Of a stretch of DNA of 64,000 bases, positions 1 through 8,507 are shown in pieces. Within the stretch, counting starts at the first letter, position 1. Every line of letters begins with the position of its first letter. This stretch comes from Streptomyces venezuelae (GTDB lineage Bacteria; Actinomycetota; Actinomycetes; Streptomycetales; Streptomycetaceae): positions 5,006,501-5,070,500 of the forward strand of contig NZ_CP029194.1 in assembly GCF_008642375.1 (NCBI RefSeq), written 5' to 3'. The position numbers and the translations under genes were made by a program. A model generated the notes under the pieces. That model did no database searches, was not told the DNA's origin, and was given only the letters and a program-made list of their open reading frames with translations.

Positions 1-1
1 C

Positions 2-199
2 GCCGAGGAGCTGCGGGAGTTCGTCGGGGACCTGGTGGACGCGACGCACGACGCGGCGCAGCTGGACGTCCACGCCACCCTCCACCGTACGACCGTGGAG
101 TGGCGGGCGACGGCGCGCGTCCTCGCCGACCCGGGTCTCACGGCCCAGCTCACGCGGGCCCTCCCCGACGAGGACCACGGCGAGGTGACGGCTCCGTGA
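2..199 (+). CDS. C-terminal part of an antitoxin-like protein (truncated by window edge)
   Basis: The window opens inside a reading frame that runs 65 codons to a TGA at 197-199. The visible tail is acidic and helical (it begins AEELREFVGDLVDATHDAAQ and ends HGEVTAP), without membrane segments. Its stop overlaps the GTG of the next gene (GTGA, 196-199), the usual arrangement of a type II antitoxin followed by its toxin. From the tail alone the family cannot be fixed; a prevent-host-death (Phd/YefM-like) or similar actinobacterial antitoxin is my inference from the toxin-like neighbour. The N-terminal DNA-binding part lies outside the window. Confidence 0.55.
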   Translation, partial: AEELREFVGDLVDATHDAAQLDVHATLHRTTVEWRATARVLADPGLTAQLTRALPDEDHGEVTAP

Positions 200-550
200 C
201 GCCGAAGCGCGGCGACGACGTCGCCCCGCCGCCGGTCGGGGCAGGAATGGCGCCTGCGCTTCGCGACGAACGAGGCCGCCAAGGGATGGGGCGAGCTCGC
301 GGCCGAAGCCCCCGGCAACACCCGGCGATGCTTCGGAGCGCTGCGAGGCGACCCGCTCCGGCAGGATGACCCCGACCGGCAGCACAGGCTGCGTGGGCGC
401 CTCGCCACCGCGGTGCTCGGCGGGCGGGCCTACCCGCGGTGGGAGTTCGAAGTGACGGCGGGAGGACGCGTCCGGTACCTCGTGGACGAGCCGCGCAGGA
501 CGGTGCATTCGGTGTACGCAGCGCCCCGGCACCCCAAGGACACCGACTGA
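196..550 (+). pseudogene. RelE-like toxin gene with an apparent +1 frameshift
   Basis: A GTG at 196 opens a frame reading VTPKRGDDVAPPPVG. The protein-like continuation, beginning QEWRLRFATNEAAKGW and ending YAAPRHPKDTD with a stop at 548-550, is in a different frame. The two join exactly if one G is removed from the GGGG run near 237-240. The joined product would be about 117 residues, basic, with the W/R-rich N-terminus and the late 'RVRYLVDEPRRTVHSVYA' strand typical of small RelE/ParE-fold toxins of Streptomyces. So the sequence shows a broken toxin gene next to its antitoxin, or a homopolymer sequencing error. The downstream frame has no good start of its own. Confidence 0.5.
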
Positions 551-607
551 CCGCCTTCCTACGGGGACCCGAACCCGCTCCGCTCCGCCCGCTCGTATGC
601 TCGGTTC

Positions 608-3190
608 ATGACGGATCACCAGGCAGCACGTCCCACCGGGAACGCCATGCGTCGCGCGCTCAAGCGGGCCAGGGACGGGGTCGCGCTCGATGTCACCGAG
701 GCCGCCGTGCTGTTGCGGGCGCGCGGGGAGGACCTGGCGGACCTCGTCGCGTCCGCCGGGCGGGTGCGGGACGCGGGTCTCGAAGCCGCGGGGCGGCCCG
801 GGGTCATCACGTACTCGAAGAGCGTCTTCATACCCCTCACCCGGCTCTGCCGGGACAAGTGCCACTACTGCACCTTCGTCACCGTGCCCGGCAAGCTCCG
901 CCGCGACGGGCACGGGATGTTCATGTCGCCGGACGAGGTCCTGGACATCGCCCGGCGCGGGGCCGGGATGGGCTGCAAGGAGGCCCTGATCACCCTCGGC
1001 GACAAGCCCGAGGACCGGTGGCCCGAGGCGCGCGAGTGGCTCGACGCGCACGGCTACGACGACACCCTCGCGTACGTCCGGGCCATGGCGATCCGCATCC
1101 TGGAGGAGACCGGGCTCCTCCCGCACCTCAACCCCGGCGTGATGTCCTGGACCGACTTCCAGCGCCTCAAGCCGGTCGCGCCGTCCATGGGCATGATGCT
1201 GGAGACCACCGCGACCCGGCTGTGGTCCGAGCCGGGCGGTCCCCACTACGGCTCTCCCGACAAGGAGCCCGCCGTCCGCCTGCGGGTCCTGGAGGACGCG
1301 GGCCGTTCCTCCGTGCCGTTCACGAGCGGACTGCTGCTCGGCATCGGCGAGACCGTCGAGGAGCGCGCCGAGTCCCTGTTCGCGCTGCGGCGCGTGGCGC
1401 GCGCGTACCACTCGATCCAGGAACTGATCATCCAGAACTTCCGCGCCAAGCCGGACACGGCCATGCGCGGCATGCCCGACGCCGAGCTGGACGACCTGGT
1501 CGCCACCGTCGCCGTCGCGCGGCTCATCATGGGCCCCTCCGCCTGCCTCCAGGCCCCTCCCAACCTGGTCGACTCCGAGTACGAGCGGCTCATCGCCGCC
1601 GGCATCGACGACTGGGGCGGCGTCTCCCCGATCACCATCGACCACGTCAACCCCGAGCGCCCCTGGCCGAGGATCGAGGAGCTGGCCGAGCGGTCCGCCG
1701 CCGCCGGCTTCGAGCTGCGCGAACGGCTCTGCGTCTACCCCGAGTTCGTCCAGCGCGGCGAGCCCTGGCTCGACCCCCGCCTCCTCCCGCACGTCCGCGC
1801 CCTCGCCGACCCCGAGACGGGGCTCGCCAACCCCGACGCGCCCGTGCGCGGCCTGCCCTGGCAGGAGCCCGACGAGGCCTTCACGGCCGCCGGCCGCACC
1901 GACCTGCACCGCACCATCGACACCACGGGCCGAACCCACGACCGGCGCGACGACTTCGACGAGGTGTACGGGGACTGGGAGGCGCTCCGCGAGGCCGCCG
2001 CCCCCGGGATGGTCCCCGAGCGCATCGACACCGACGTCCGCGAGGCCCTCGCCGTCGCCGCCGACGACCCGACGAAGCTCAGCGACGCCCAGGCGCTCGC
2101 CCTGCTCCACGCCGACGGCCCCGCGCTCGACGCGCTGACCCGGATCGCGGACGACGTCCGCAGGGCGGCGGTCGGCGACGACGTGACGTACATCGTCACC
2201 CGCAACATCAACTTCACCAACGTCTGCTACACCGGCTGCCGCTTCTGCGCCTTCGCCCAGCGCCGCACCGACGCCGACGCGTACACCCTCTCCCTCGACC
2301 AGGTCGCGGACCGCGCCCAGCAGGCCTGGGACGTCGGCGCCGTCGAGGTCTGCATGCAGGGCGGCATCCACCCCGACCTGCCCGGCACCGCCTACTTCGA
2401 CATCGCGCGCGCGGTGAAGGAACGCGTCCCCGGCATGCACGTGCACGCCTTCTCCCCGATGGAGGTCGTCAACGGTGCCACCCGCACCGGCCTCTCCATC
2501 CGCGAGTGGCTGACGGCCGCCAAGGAGGCCGGGCTGGACTCCATCCCCGGCACCGCCGCCGAGATCCTCGACGACGAGGTCCGCTGGGTCCTCACCAAGG
2601 GCAAGCTGCCCACCGCCACCTGGATCGAGGTCATCACGACCGCCCACGAACTGGGCATCCGGTCCTCCTCCACGATGATGTACGGGCACGTCGACCAGCC
2701 CCGCCACTGGCTCGGCCACTTCCGCACCCTCTCCCGCATCCAGCAGGAGACGGGTGGTTTCACCGAGTTCGTGACGCTCCCCTTCATCCACACCAACGCG
2801 CCCGTCTACCTCGCGGGCATCGCCCGCCCCGGCCCGACCGCCCGCGACAACCGCGCGGTCATCGCCATGGCCCGGCTCCTCCTCCACCCGCACATCCCCA
2901 ACATCCAGACCAGCTGGGTGAAGCTGGGCACCGAGGGCGCCGCCGAGATGCTCCGCTCGGGCGCCAACGACCTGGGCGGCACGCTGATGGAGGAGACCAT
3001 CTCCCGGATGGCCGGGTCGAGCTACGGCTCGTACCGCTCCATCCGCGACCTGGTCGCCATCGCGGACGCGGCGGGCCGCCCCGCGAAGCCCCGCACGACC
3101 CTCTACGGGGAGGTTCCGGAGGAGCGGCAGCGCACGGCGACCGCCTCCGACGGCCACCTCCCGGAACTCCTCCCGCTCGTCCAGGAGTGA
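608..3190 (+). CDS. fbiC: bifunctional FO synthase (7,8-didemethyl-8-hydroxy-5-deazariboflavin synthase, CofG/CofH fusion)
   Basis: This 860-residue protein contains two radical-SAM domains. The N-terminal (CofG-type) half has C81-x3-C85-x2-C88 in CRDKCHYC; the C-terminal (CofH-type) half has C540-x3-C544-x2-C547 in CYTGCRFC. Each triad binds a 4Fe-4S cluster that cleaves S-adenosylmethionine. The family couples tyrosine with 5-amino-6-ribitylaminouracil to make FO, the chromophore of cofactor F420, in the cytosol. Length and domain order match actinobacterial FbiC; archaea and cyanobacteria use two separate proteins. The gene appears monocistronic, with a 57-bp upstream gap and a separate gene following 15 bp later. 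Identification is very secure. Confidence 0.96.
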   Translation: MTDHQAARPTGNAMRRALKRARDGVALDVTEAAVLLRARGEDLADLVASAGRVRDAGLEAAGRPGVITYSKSVFIPLTRLCRDKCHYCTFVTVPGKLRRDGHGMFMSPDEVLDIARRGAGMGCKEALITLGDKPEDRWPEAREWLDAHGYDDTLAYVRAMAIRILEETGLLPHLNPGVMSWTDFQRLKPVAPSMGMMLETTATRLWSEPGGPHYGSPDKEPAVRLRVLEDAGRSSVPFTSGLLLGIGETVEERAESLFALRRVARAYHSIQELIIQNFRAKPDTAMRGMPDAELDDLVATVAVARLIMGPSACLQAPPNLVDSEYERLIAAGIDDWGGVSPITIDHVNPERPWPRIEELAERSAAAGFELRERLCVYPEFVQRGEPWLDPRLLPHVRALADPETGLANPDAPVRGLPWQEPDEAFTAAGRTDLHRTIDTTGRTHDRRDDFDEVYGDWEALREAAAPGMVPERIDTDVREALAVAADDPTKLSDAQALALLHADGPALDALTRIADDVRRAAVGDDVTYIVTRNINFTNVCYTGCRFCAFAQRRTDADAYTLSLDQVADRAQQAWDVGAVEVCMQGGIHPDLPGTAYFDIARAVKERVPGMHVHAFSPMEVVNGATRTGLSIREWLTAAKEAGLDSIPGTAAEILDDEVRWVLTKGKLPTATWIEVITTAHELGIRSSSTMMYGHVDQPRHWLGHFRTLSRIQQETGGFTEFVTLPFIHTNAPVYLAGIARPGPTARDNRAVIAMARLLLHPHIPNIQTSWVKLGTEGAAEMLRSGANDLGGTLMEETISRMAGSSYGSYRSIRDLVAIADAAGRPAKPRTTLYGEVPEERQRTATASDGHLPELLPLVQE

Positions 3191-3205
3191 GGGGATGATG
3201 CGTCC

Positions 3206-4576
3206 ATGACGCAGATCATCAAGGGGGGAAACCTCCCGCTCAGCGGCGAGCCCATGCGCGTCGCCGTCGTCCGCCGGGCCGGCGGGCCGGGAGAGCCGCA
3301 GGTCGACGCGGCGGCGCTGCTCGTCGCCGCCGACGGCACGGTGCGGGGCACGGAGGACCTGGTCTTCTACAACCAGCCGGAACACGCGGGGAGCGGGGTC
3401 CGTCTTTCGGGCTCCGCCCACCGCGAGGGCGGGGTCCTCGCGGACTGGCTGGAGATCGACCCCGGGCGCGTGGAGCCGTCCGTGGACAGGATCGTGGTCG
3501 CGGCCTCCTGCGACGACGCCACCTTCGGGGAGGTCACCGGCCTGTACCTGCGGGCGGTGAGCGCGACGACCGGGGAGCAGCTGGCCCTGTACGCGGTCGA
3601 GGACGCGACGACGGAGACGGCGATCCTGCTGGCCGAGTTCTACCGCCGGGGCGGCGGGTGGAAGTTCCGTGCGGTGGGGCAGGGGTACGACTCCGGACTG
3701 CCGGGGCTGGCCAAGGACTTCGGGTTCCTGGTGCCAGAGGTGCCGGAGGTGCCGGAGACGCCGGGAGCTCCGGAAGCTCCGGAAGCGCTGGACATTCCGG
3801 AGGTGCCGCAAGCCCCGGAGGTGCCGGAAGCCCCGGAGGAGAGTGCGGTGCCGGCTCCCGCGCCCCTCGCCACCGGGGGCGTCCGCCCGGCGCACGGGAA
3901 CCCATGGCTCTCCGTACCGTCGCATTTCCTGCCGCCCCTGGGCGTGCCGTTGGCACGGTGCAACGACCTTCCCGCGCAGATGGGCCCCGAGTTCGCGCCC
4001 GTCGAGTTCTCGGGCCGCGGAAAGGAGGACGTCGAGCCCGACTTCGTCCTCCCCAAGGGCTTCGTGGCCGTCGACGTGCTGAAGGAGGGCGCCGGGTACA
4101 TCGAGGTCGTCACGCTCACCATCCGCGGGCGCCGATGGCGGCAGGTCATGAGCAGCAGACTTCCGGATCTGCACGGGGTGGGCGTCTTCGCGCACGACGG
4201 CCAGTCACCGCTGCGGCTGAGGGTCGACGCGGAGAGACAGGCCGCGTGGACGATCAGGCTCCGGCCGGTGTCGACGCTGCGTTCCTTCGAGGGCGCCGGC
4301 CCTGTGGAGGGGTACGGGCCGGAGGTCCTGGCCCACACCGGTGACGAGACCGACGTCGCGTACCGGTTCCAGGGCGACAAGGACAAGGAGGGGTACTTCA
4401 GCGTGGAGGCCCACCGGCGCGGCGGGCACTGGGAGTACGCGTTCGGCAGGCGGCACCGGGGGCGCGGCAGCGGTGCGGTTCCCCGGGGCCCTCGACTGCT
4501 GGTGGTCGAGGCCACCGGCGGCTGGTCGATGGAGGCCCGGGAGCCGAGGTTCGCGGGCTTCTGGACCCGCCGCTGA
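3206..4576 (+). CDS. TerD-domain protein with proline-rich linker and extra C-terminal beta-rich domain
   Basis: The first ~180 residues read as a TerD domain: it begins MTQIIKGGNLPL, has the 'GGVLADWLEIDPGRVEPSVDRIVVAAS' region and the late 'AEFYRRGGGWKFRAVGQGY' strand, as in calcium-binding tellurite-resistance/stress proteins. Residues ~175-215 are a low-complexity linker built on repeated PEVPE/PEAPE units. The remaining ~240 residues form a second, Trp/Arg-containing beta-rich region without a family I recognise. A role in stress response or in a Ter-dependent membrane-associated complex follows from the family; the exact substrate is unknown. It starts 15 bp after fbiC, so co-transcription is possible but a functional link is not evident. 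Confidence 0.8.
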   Translation: MTQIIKGGNLPLSGEPMRVAVVRRAGGPGEPQVDAAALLVAADGTVRGTEDLVFYNQPEHAGSGVRLSGSAHREGGVLADWLEIDPGRVEPSVDRIVVAASCDDATFGEVTGLYLRAVSATTGEQLALYAVEDATTETAILLAEFYRRGGGWKFRAVGQGYDSGLPGLAKDFGFLVPEVPEVPETPGAPEAPEALDIPEVPQAPEVPEAPEESAVPAPAPLATGGVRPAHGNPWLSVPSHFLPPLGVPLARCNDLPAQMGPEFAPVEFSGRGKEDVEPDFVLPKGFVAVDVLKEGAGYIEVVTLTIRGRRWRQVMSSRLPDLHGVGVFAHDGQSPLRLRVDAERQAAWTIRLRPVSTLRSFEGAGPVEGYGPEVLAHTGDETDVAYRFQGDKDKEGYFSVEAHRRGGHWEYAFGRRHRGRGSGAVPRGPRLLVVEATGGWSMEAREPRFAGFWTRR

Positions 4577-4825
4577 GGCCCGTCCCGGGTGTTACCCGAC
4601 CAGCAGTGCGGCGGCGAGCGCCGCGGTCGAGAGGGTCTTGACTCGTGTCACGGGGTTCATGCCGTGGATCGTTCGAGGAACGACCAGACCTCGGGTGAAC
4701 TGCGGTCAAAAGCGGACTGACGGACGTCCGATCACATAACGTTCCGCGCCCCGAACGGACTTACCCGGTCGATTACAGTGCGGCGAGGAACCGTCAGCGA
4801 ACCGCCGACCGGGGGAGGGCACGTC

Positions 4826-5944
4826 GTGGCCACGACAGCCGCAGCCGTGTGGGGCCGCGCCGAGCAGCAGGACTTCCGGGCCCGGGTGCGGGGCTGCCTT
4901 CTCGGCGGAGCCGTCGGCGACGCGCTCGGGGCGGGGGCCGACGGCCTCACCCTCGCGGAGACGCGGGAGGCCCACGGACCTGACGGACTGACCGAGCCCG
5001 TGCCCGCCCACGGCCGGCGCGGTGCCGTCACCGCCGCCACCCAGATGAGCCTCTTCACCGTCGACGGACTCATCCGCTCGCACGTCCGCCGCGACACCGG
5101 CGCCTGGCACCCGCCGACCGACGTCCACCGGGCGCACCTCCGCTGGGCCGCCACCCAGCGCGACTGGGGCCCCGACGAGCGCCGCAAGGACAACGGCTGG
5201 CTCGCCCGCGAGGAGTGGCTCTACGCCCGCCGCAACCCCTCCCGCGCCTGCCTCACCGGCCTCGGCGACGAGCTCCTCGGCACCCTCGACAAACCCAAGA
5301 ACCCCGAGGCCGCCGACTCCGGCGCACTCGTCCGCTCGGCGCCCTTCGGGCTGCTCGTCGGCTGGGAGCCGCAGCTCGTCTGCCAGCTCGCGGTGGAGTG
5401 CGCCGCGCAGACGCACGGCGCCCCGGCGGCCACCCTCGCGGCGGGCGCCCTCGCCGTCACGGTGCACGGACTCGCCCGCGGCGGCTCCGTCGAGGCGGCG
5501 GTGACCCGGGCCGTGGAGCTGCTCGCGGAGCGCCCCGGCCACGAGCCGGTCTCCGAGGCTCTCGCCACGGCCCTCGGAGCCGTACGGGAAGGGGCGCCGG
5601 ACGCGGAGCGGGTGGCGGCTCTCGGGGCGGACGAGGACCGGGCCGAGGGGCAGCTGGCGGCGGCGGTCTACTGCGCCCTGGTCGGCGAGGACGTCCGGCA
5701 CGGGCTGCGGCTGGCCGTGAACCACGACGGGCCCTCGTCGGTCACGGGCGCGCTCACCGGCGCGCTGCTCGGCGCCCTGCACGGCGAGACGGCCCTCCCG
5801 CCGGCCTGGCTGGCCGAACTGGAGGGCCGTGCGACCGTCCTTGAGCTGGCGGACGACTTCTCGATGGAGATGACCCAGGGCGCCGCCCTGCACTCCGCCA
5901 CCGAGGCCTCGCCGGGCTGGCTGGCGCGCTACCCGAGGGGCTGA
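4826..5944 (+). CDS. ADP-ribosylglycohydrolase family protein
   Basis: The GTG at 4826 is chosen because a GGGGGAGGG ribosome site lies 6 bases upstream; it gives 372 residues. The N-terminus has RGCLLGGAVGDALGAG, the Gly-rich start and metal-site Asp region of the DraG/ADP-ribosylglycohydrolase fold, and the C-terminal metal-site loop reads NHDGPSSVTGALTGALLG. Family members remove ADP-ribose from proteins or related nucleotides using two Mg ions. The C-terminal loop differs from the usual GDTDT/GDSDS form, so catalytic strength is uncertain. The 3' end overlaps the convergent symporter gene by 16 bp. Confidence 0.85.
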   Translation: MATTAAAVWGRAEQQDFRARVRGCLLGGAVGDALGAGADGLTLAETREAHGPDGLTEPVPAHGRRGAVTAATQMSLFTVDGLIRSHVRRDTGAWHPPTDVHRAHLRWAATQRDWGPDERRKDNGWLAREEWLYARRNPSRACLTGLGDELLGTLDKPKNPEAADSGALVRSAPFGLLVGWEPQLVCQLAVECAAQTHGAPAATLAAGALAVTVHGLARGGSVEAAVTRAVELLAERPGHEPVSEALATALGAVREGAPDAERVAALGADEDRAEGQLAAAVYCALVGEDVRHGLRLAVNHDGPSSVTGALTGALLGALHGETALPPAWLAELEGRATVLELADDFSMEMTQGAALHSATEASPGWLARYPRG

Positions 5945-7479
5945 TCGGTCCGGGCGCCGCCCTGGGAGGGAATCCCGGCGGCCCCGGCCCCGTCCTCGTC
6001 CGGGTCCGTGCCGATCCGGTCCAGGAGCGCGTCCCGCTCCGGGGTGTCCTCCGGCCGGACGAAGCCGATGAGGACGTACAGGACGAGGGAGGTGGCGAGC
6101 GGCGAGACGATCTGGATCTGGAGCTCGACGCCGTCGAGGCCGTAGTTGGTCAGCCAGAAGACGAAGAGCCCGGCCGCCCAGGAGACGAGCGCCGCCGTCG
6201 GTCCCGACTTCCGGAAGGTCTTCAGCAGGCCCAGCATGAACGGGATCGCGATCGGCCCCATCAGGCCGGCCACCCACTTGATGACGACGGTGATGATGTC
6301 CTTGAAGGTGGGGGAGTTGACCTGGGTGGCGACCGCCATCGACAGTGCGAGGAAGGCGATCGTCGACCAGCGCGCGGCGAGCAGCCCGGCCCGCTGCGTC
6401 CAGCTCCGTGCCGCCTTGCTGAGGACGGGGGCGATGTCCCGGGTGAAGACGGCCGCGATGGCGTTGGCGTCGGAGGAGCACATGGCCATCGTGTGGGAGA
6501 AGAAGCCGACGATGACCAGGCCGAGCAGTCCGTGCGGGAGCAGCTGCTCGGTCATCAGGGCGTAGCTGTCGGAGGCGTCGGGCTTCTTCGGGTCGACGAG
6601 CAGCGGCGCGACCCACATGGGGAAGAAGAGGACGAGCGGCCAGACGAACCACAGGACGGCGGAGAGCCGGCCGGAGCGGGTGGCCTCGCGGGCGCTGGGC
6701 GTGGCCATGTAGCGCTGGGCCTGGTTCCACATGCCGCCGCTGTACTCGAAGGTCTTGATGAAGAGGTAGGCGAGGAGGAAGGTCAGCGTGTACGGGCCGG
6801 CGGTGGGCGCCGTGTGCCCCTGGAGCTCGGGCCGGTCCCAGACGTCCCAGAGCGCGCTGACCCCGCCGAGCTCGGCGAGGACGGCGACGAGCATGGCGAT
6901 GCCGGCGAAGAACTGGATGATGAACTGGCCGAGTTCGGTGAGCGCGTCGGCCCACAGGCCGCCGACCGTGCAGTAGATGCCGGTGATCACACCGGTGATG
7001 AGGATGCCCTCGTTGAGGGAGATCCCGGTGAAGACGGAGAGCAGGGTGGCGATGGCGGCCCACTTGGCGCCGACGTCGACGATCTTCAGCAGGACGCCGG
7101 ACCAGGCGAGCGCCTGCTGGGTGGGGAGGTTGTACCGGTTCTTCAGGTACTCCAGCGGGGAGGCCACGTGGAGCCGGGAGCGCAGCCGGTTGAGGCGGGG
7201 GGCGAAGAGGTGGGCGCCGATCGCGATGCCGATCGCGATGGGGAAGGACCAGGTGACGTACGAGGTGACGCCGTAGGTGTACGCGATGCCGGCGTAGCCG
7301 GTGAACATCACGGCGCTGTAGCCGGACATGTGGTGCGAGATGCCGGAGAGCCACCAGGGCATCCTGCCGCCGGCGGTGAAGAAGTCGGAGACGTTGTCCA
7401 CGCGCTTGTGGGACCAGACGCCGATCGCGACCATCACGCCGAAGTAGCCGATGAGCACGGCCCAGTCGAGACTGTTCAT
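5929..7479 (-). CDS. sodium:solute symporter (SSS family)
   Basis: The 516-residue protein has about thirteen hydrophobic segments spread over its length and begins MNSLDWAVLIGYFGVMVAIG. The SSS hallmarks are visible early (DFFTAGGRMPWW, GISHHMSGYSAVMFTGYAG), and a charged cytosolic tail follows the last helix. SSS proteins use the sodium gradient to import sugars, amino acids, vitamins or related compounds; the substrate cannot be deduced here. A strong GGAGGGGG site precedes the ATG. The upstream region to 7640 carries several inverted repeats that may be operators. Confidence 0.9.
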   Translation of the reverse strand: MNSLDWAVLIGYFGVMVAIGVWSHKRVDNVSDFFTAGGRMPWWLSGISHHMSGYSAVMFTGYAGIAYTYGVTSYVTWSFPIAIGIAIGAHLFAPRLNRLRSRLHVASPLEYLKNRYNLPTQQALAWSGVLLKIVDVGAKWAAIATLLSVFTGISLNEGILITGVITGIYCTVGGLWADALTELGQFIIQFFAGIAMLVAVLAELGGVSALWDVWDRPELQGHTAPTAGPYTLTFLLAYLFIKTFEYSGGMWNQAQRYMATPSAREATRSGRLSAVLWFVWPLVLFFPMWVAPLLVDPKKPDASDSYALMTEQLLPHGLLGLVIVGFFSHTMAMCSSDANAIAAVFTRDIAPVLSKAARSWTQRAGLLAARWSTIAFLALSMAVATQVNSPTFKDIITVVIKWVAGLMGPIAIPFMLGLLKTFRKSGPTAALVSWAAGLFVFWLTNYGLDGVELQIQIVSPLATSLVLYVLIGFVRPEDTPERDALLDRIGTDPDEDGAGAAGIPSQGGARTDQPLG

Positions 7480-7510
7480 TGAGCCCCCTCCAAGGGGTCC
7501 GGTCCGCCTT

Positions 7511-7618
7511 GTGAACGCCGTTCATCGTGTGGCGCGCGACAAGGCTGGGACAATGCAATGGAGGGTCAAGGGACAGTAAAATCGTTCTGTTTACTGACCC
7601 TTGTTCACGTCCATGAAC
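7511..7618. promoter_or_regulatory. cluster of inverted repeats upstream of the symporter gene
   Basis: Three dyads lie in this 160-bp gap: TGAAC-gcc-GTTCA (7512-7524), AGTAAA-9 nt-TTTACT (7575-7595), nested within GGGTCA...TGACCC (7563-7600), and GTTCA-6 nt-TGAAC (7603-7618). The shared TGAAC half-sites point to one dimeric regulator. No regulator gene is adjacent, so its identity is unknown. Confidence 0.4.
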
Positions 7619-7642
7619 TTGTGGAGGGGGCTCGGCCGGGCG

Positions 7643-8425
7643 TCAGCGCATCAGCTCCCCGGCGTTGACCAGCAGGGACTGACCCGTGATGGCCCGCGCG
7701 CGGTCCGAGGCGAGGAAGGCCGCCGCCTCCGCCACGTCCCCGTCGGTCGCCAGCTCCGGCAGTGCCATCCGCTCGGTCAGCCGGGCCAGGACCTCCGCCT
7801 CCGGCACCCCCTCGGAGTCCGCGGCGAACCGTACGTACGCCTGCACCGGCGGCCCCCACATCCAGCCGGGGAGCACGGTGTTGACCCGGATCCGGTGCGG
7901 CCCGAGCTCGTGCGCCAGTGAGTACATCGCCGAGGTCAGCGCCCCCTTCGAGGCCGCGTACGCCGCCTGCCGCACCTGCGTGGGCGCGGCGATCGCCGAC
8001 TGCGTACCGATGAGGACCACCGAGCCGCCGCGTTCCTTGAGCGCCGGCAGGCAGGCGCGGGTCATCCGCAGCGTACCGAGGAGATTGACGTCGAGGACGG
8101 ACTGCCAGGTCGCGAAGTCGGCATCCTCCAGGCCCCCGAAGTAGGAGTCCCAGGCGGCGACATGGACGACCGCGTCGACCCCGCCGAAGCGCTCGACGGC
8201 GAGCCCGGCGAGGGCCGCGCACTGCTCCTCGTCGGTGATGTCCGTGGCCCGGTAGGCGGTACGGCGCCCCTCCGGGTCGATCTCGGCGGCGGACTTGGCG
8301 AGGTTCGCCTCGGTGCGGGCGCCGAGGACGGCGTTGCCGCCGTCCCGCACCACCGTCCCGGCGATCCGATGACCGAGTCCGGCCCCGACACCCGACACGA
8401 CGACCGTCTTCCCCTGGAGCAGCAT
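7643..8425 (-). CDS. short-chain dehydrogenase/reductase (SDR)
   Basis: The chosen ATG (8423-8425) has GAGGAGGG five bases upstream and gives 260 residues, the usual classical SDR length. The NAD(P)-binding motif GVGAGLG is near residues 12-18, the catalytic Ser is in IGTQSA and Tyr-x3-Lys is in AAYAASKGAL. The protein therefore has an intact catalytic set for oxidising or reducing a hydroxyl/carbonyl group. The substrate is not evident. It is divergent from the gene at 8508, and a 17-bp palindrome lies between them. Confidence 0.9.
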   Translation of the reverse strand: MLLQGKTVVVSGVGAGLGHRIAGTVVRDGGNAVLGARTEANLAKSAAEIDPEGRRTAYRATDITDEEQCAALAGLAVERFGGVDAVVHVAAWDSYFGGLEDADFATWQSVLDVNLLGTLRMTRACLPALKERGGSVVLIGTQSAIAAPTQVRQAAYAASKGALTSAMYSLAHELGPHRIRVNTVLPGWMWGPPVQAYVRFAADSEGVPEAEVLARLTERMALPELATDGDVAEAAAFLASDRARAITGQSLLVNAGELMR

Positions 8426-8454
8426 CCGGACCCTCCTCGACCCTGGCCAAGCAT

Positions 8455-8471
8455 CTGACGGTCCGTCAGAG
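8455..8471. promoter_or_regulatory. TetR-type operator palindrome between divergent genes
   Basis: TCTGACGG-T-CCGTCAGA is a perfect 8+1+8 palindrome between the SDR gene and the divergent hypothetical gene. The TGACGG/CCGTCA half-sites resemble operators of TetR-family catabolic repressors. It probably coordinates both genes; no TetR gene is adjacent. Confidence 0.6.
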
Positions 8472-8507
8472 TAGGTCTCCGTCACCGAGTTGGGAAGGGG
8501 TACGAAA

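Noticed and set aside
4592..4660. A 22-residue minus-strand frame like a signal-peptide start (MNPVTRVKTLSTAALAAALL)
   Set aside because: It stops at once after the hydrophobic stretch and has no ribosome site. It may be a remnant of a secreted-protein gene but cannot be supported.
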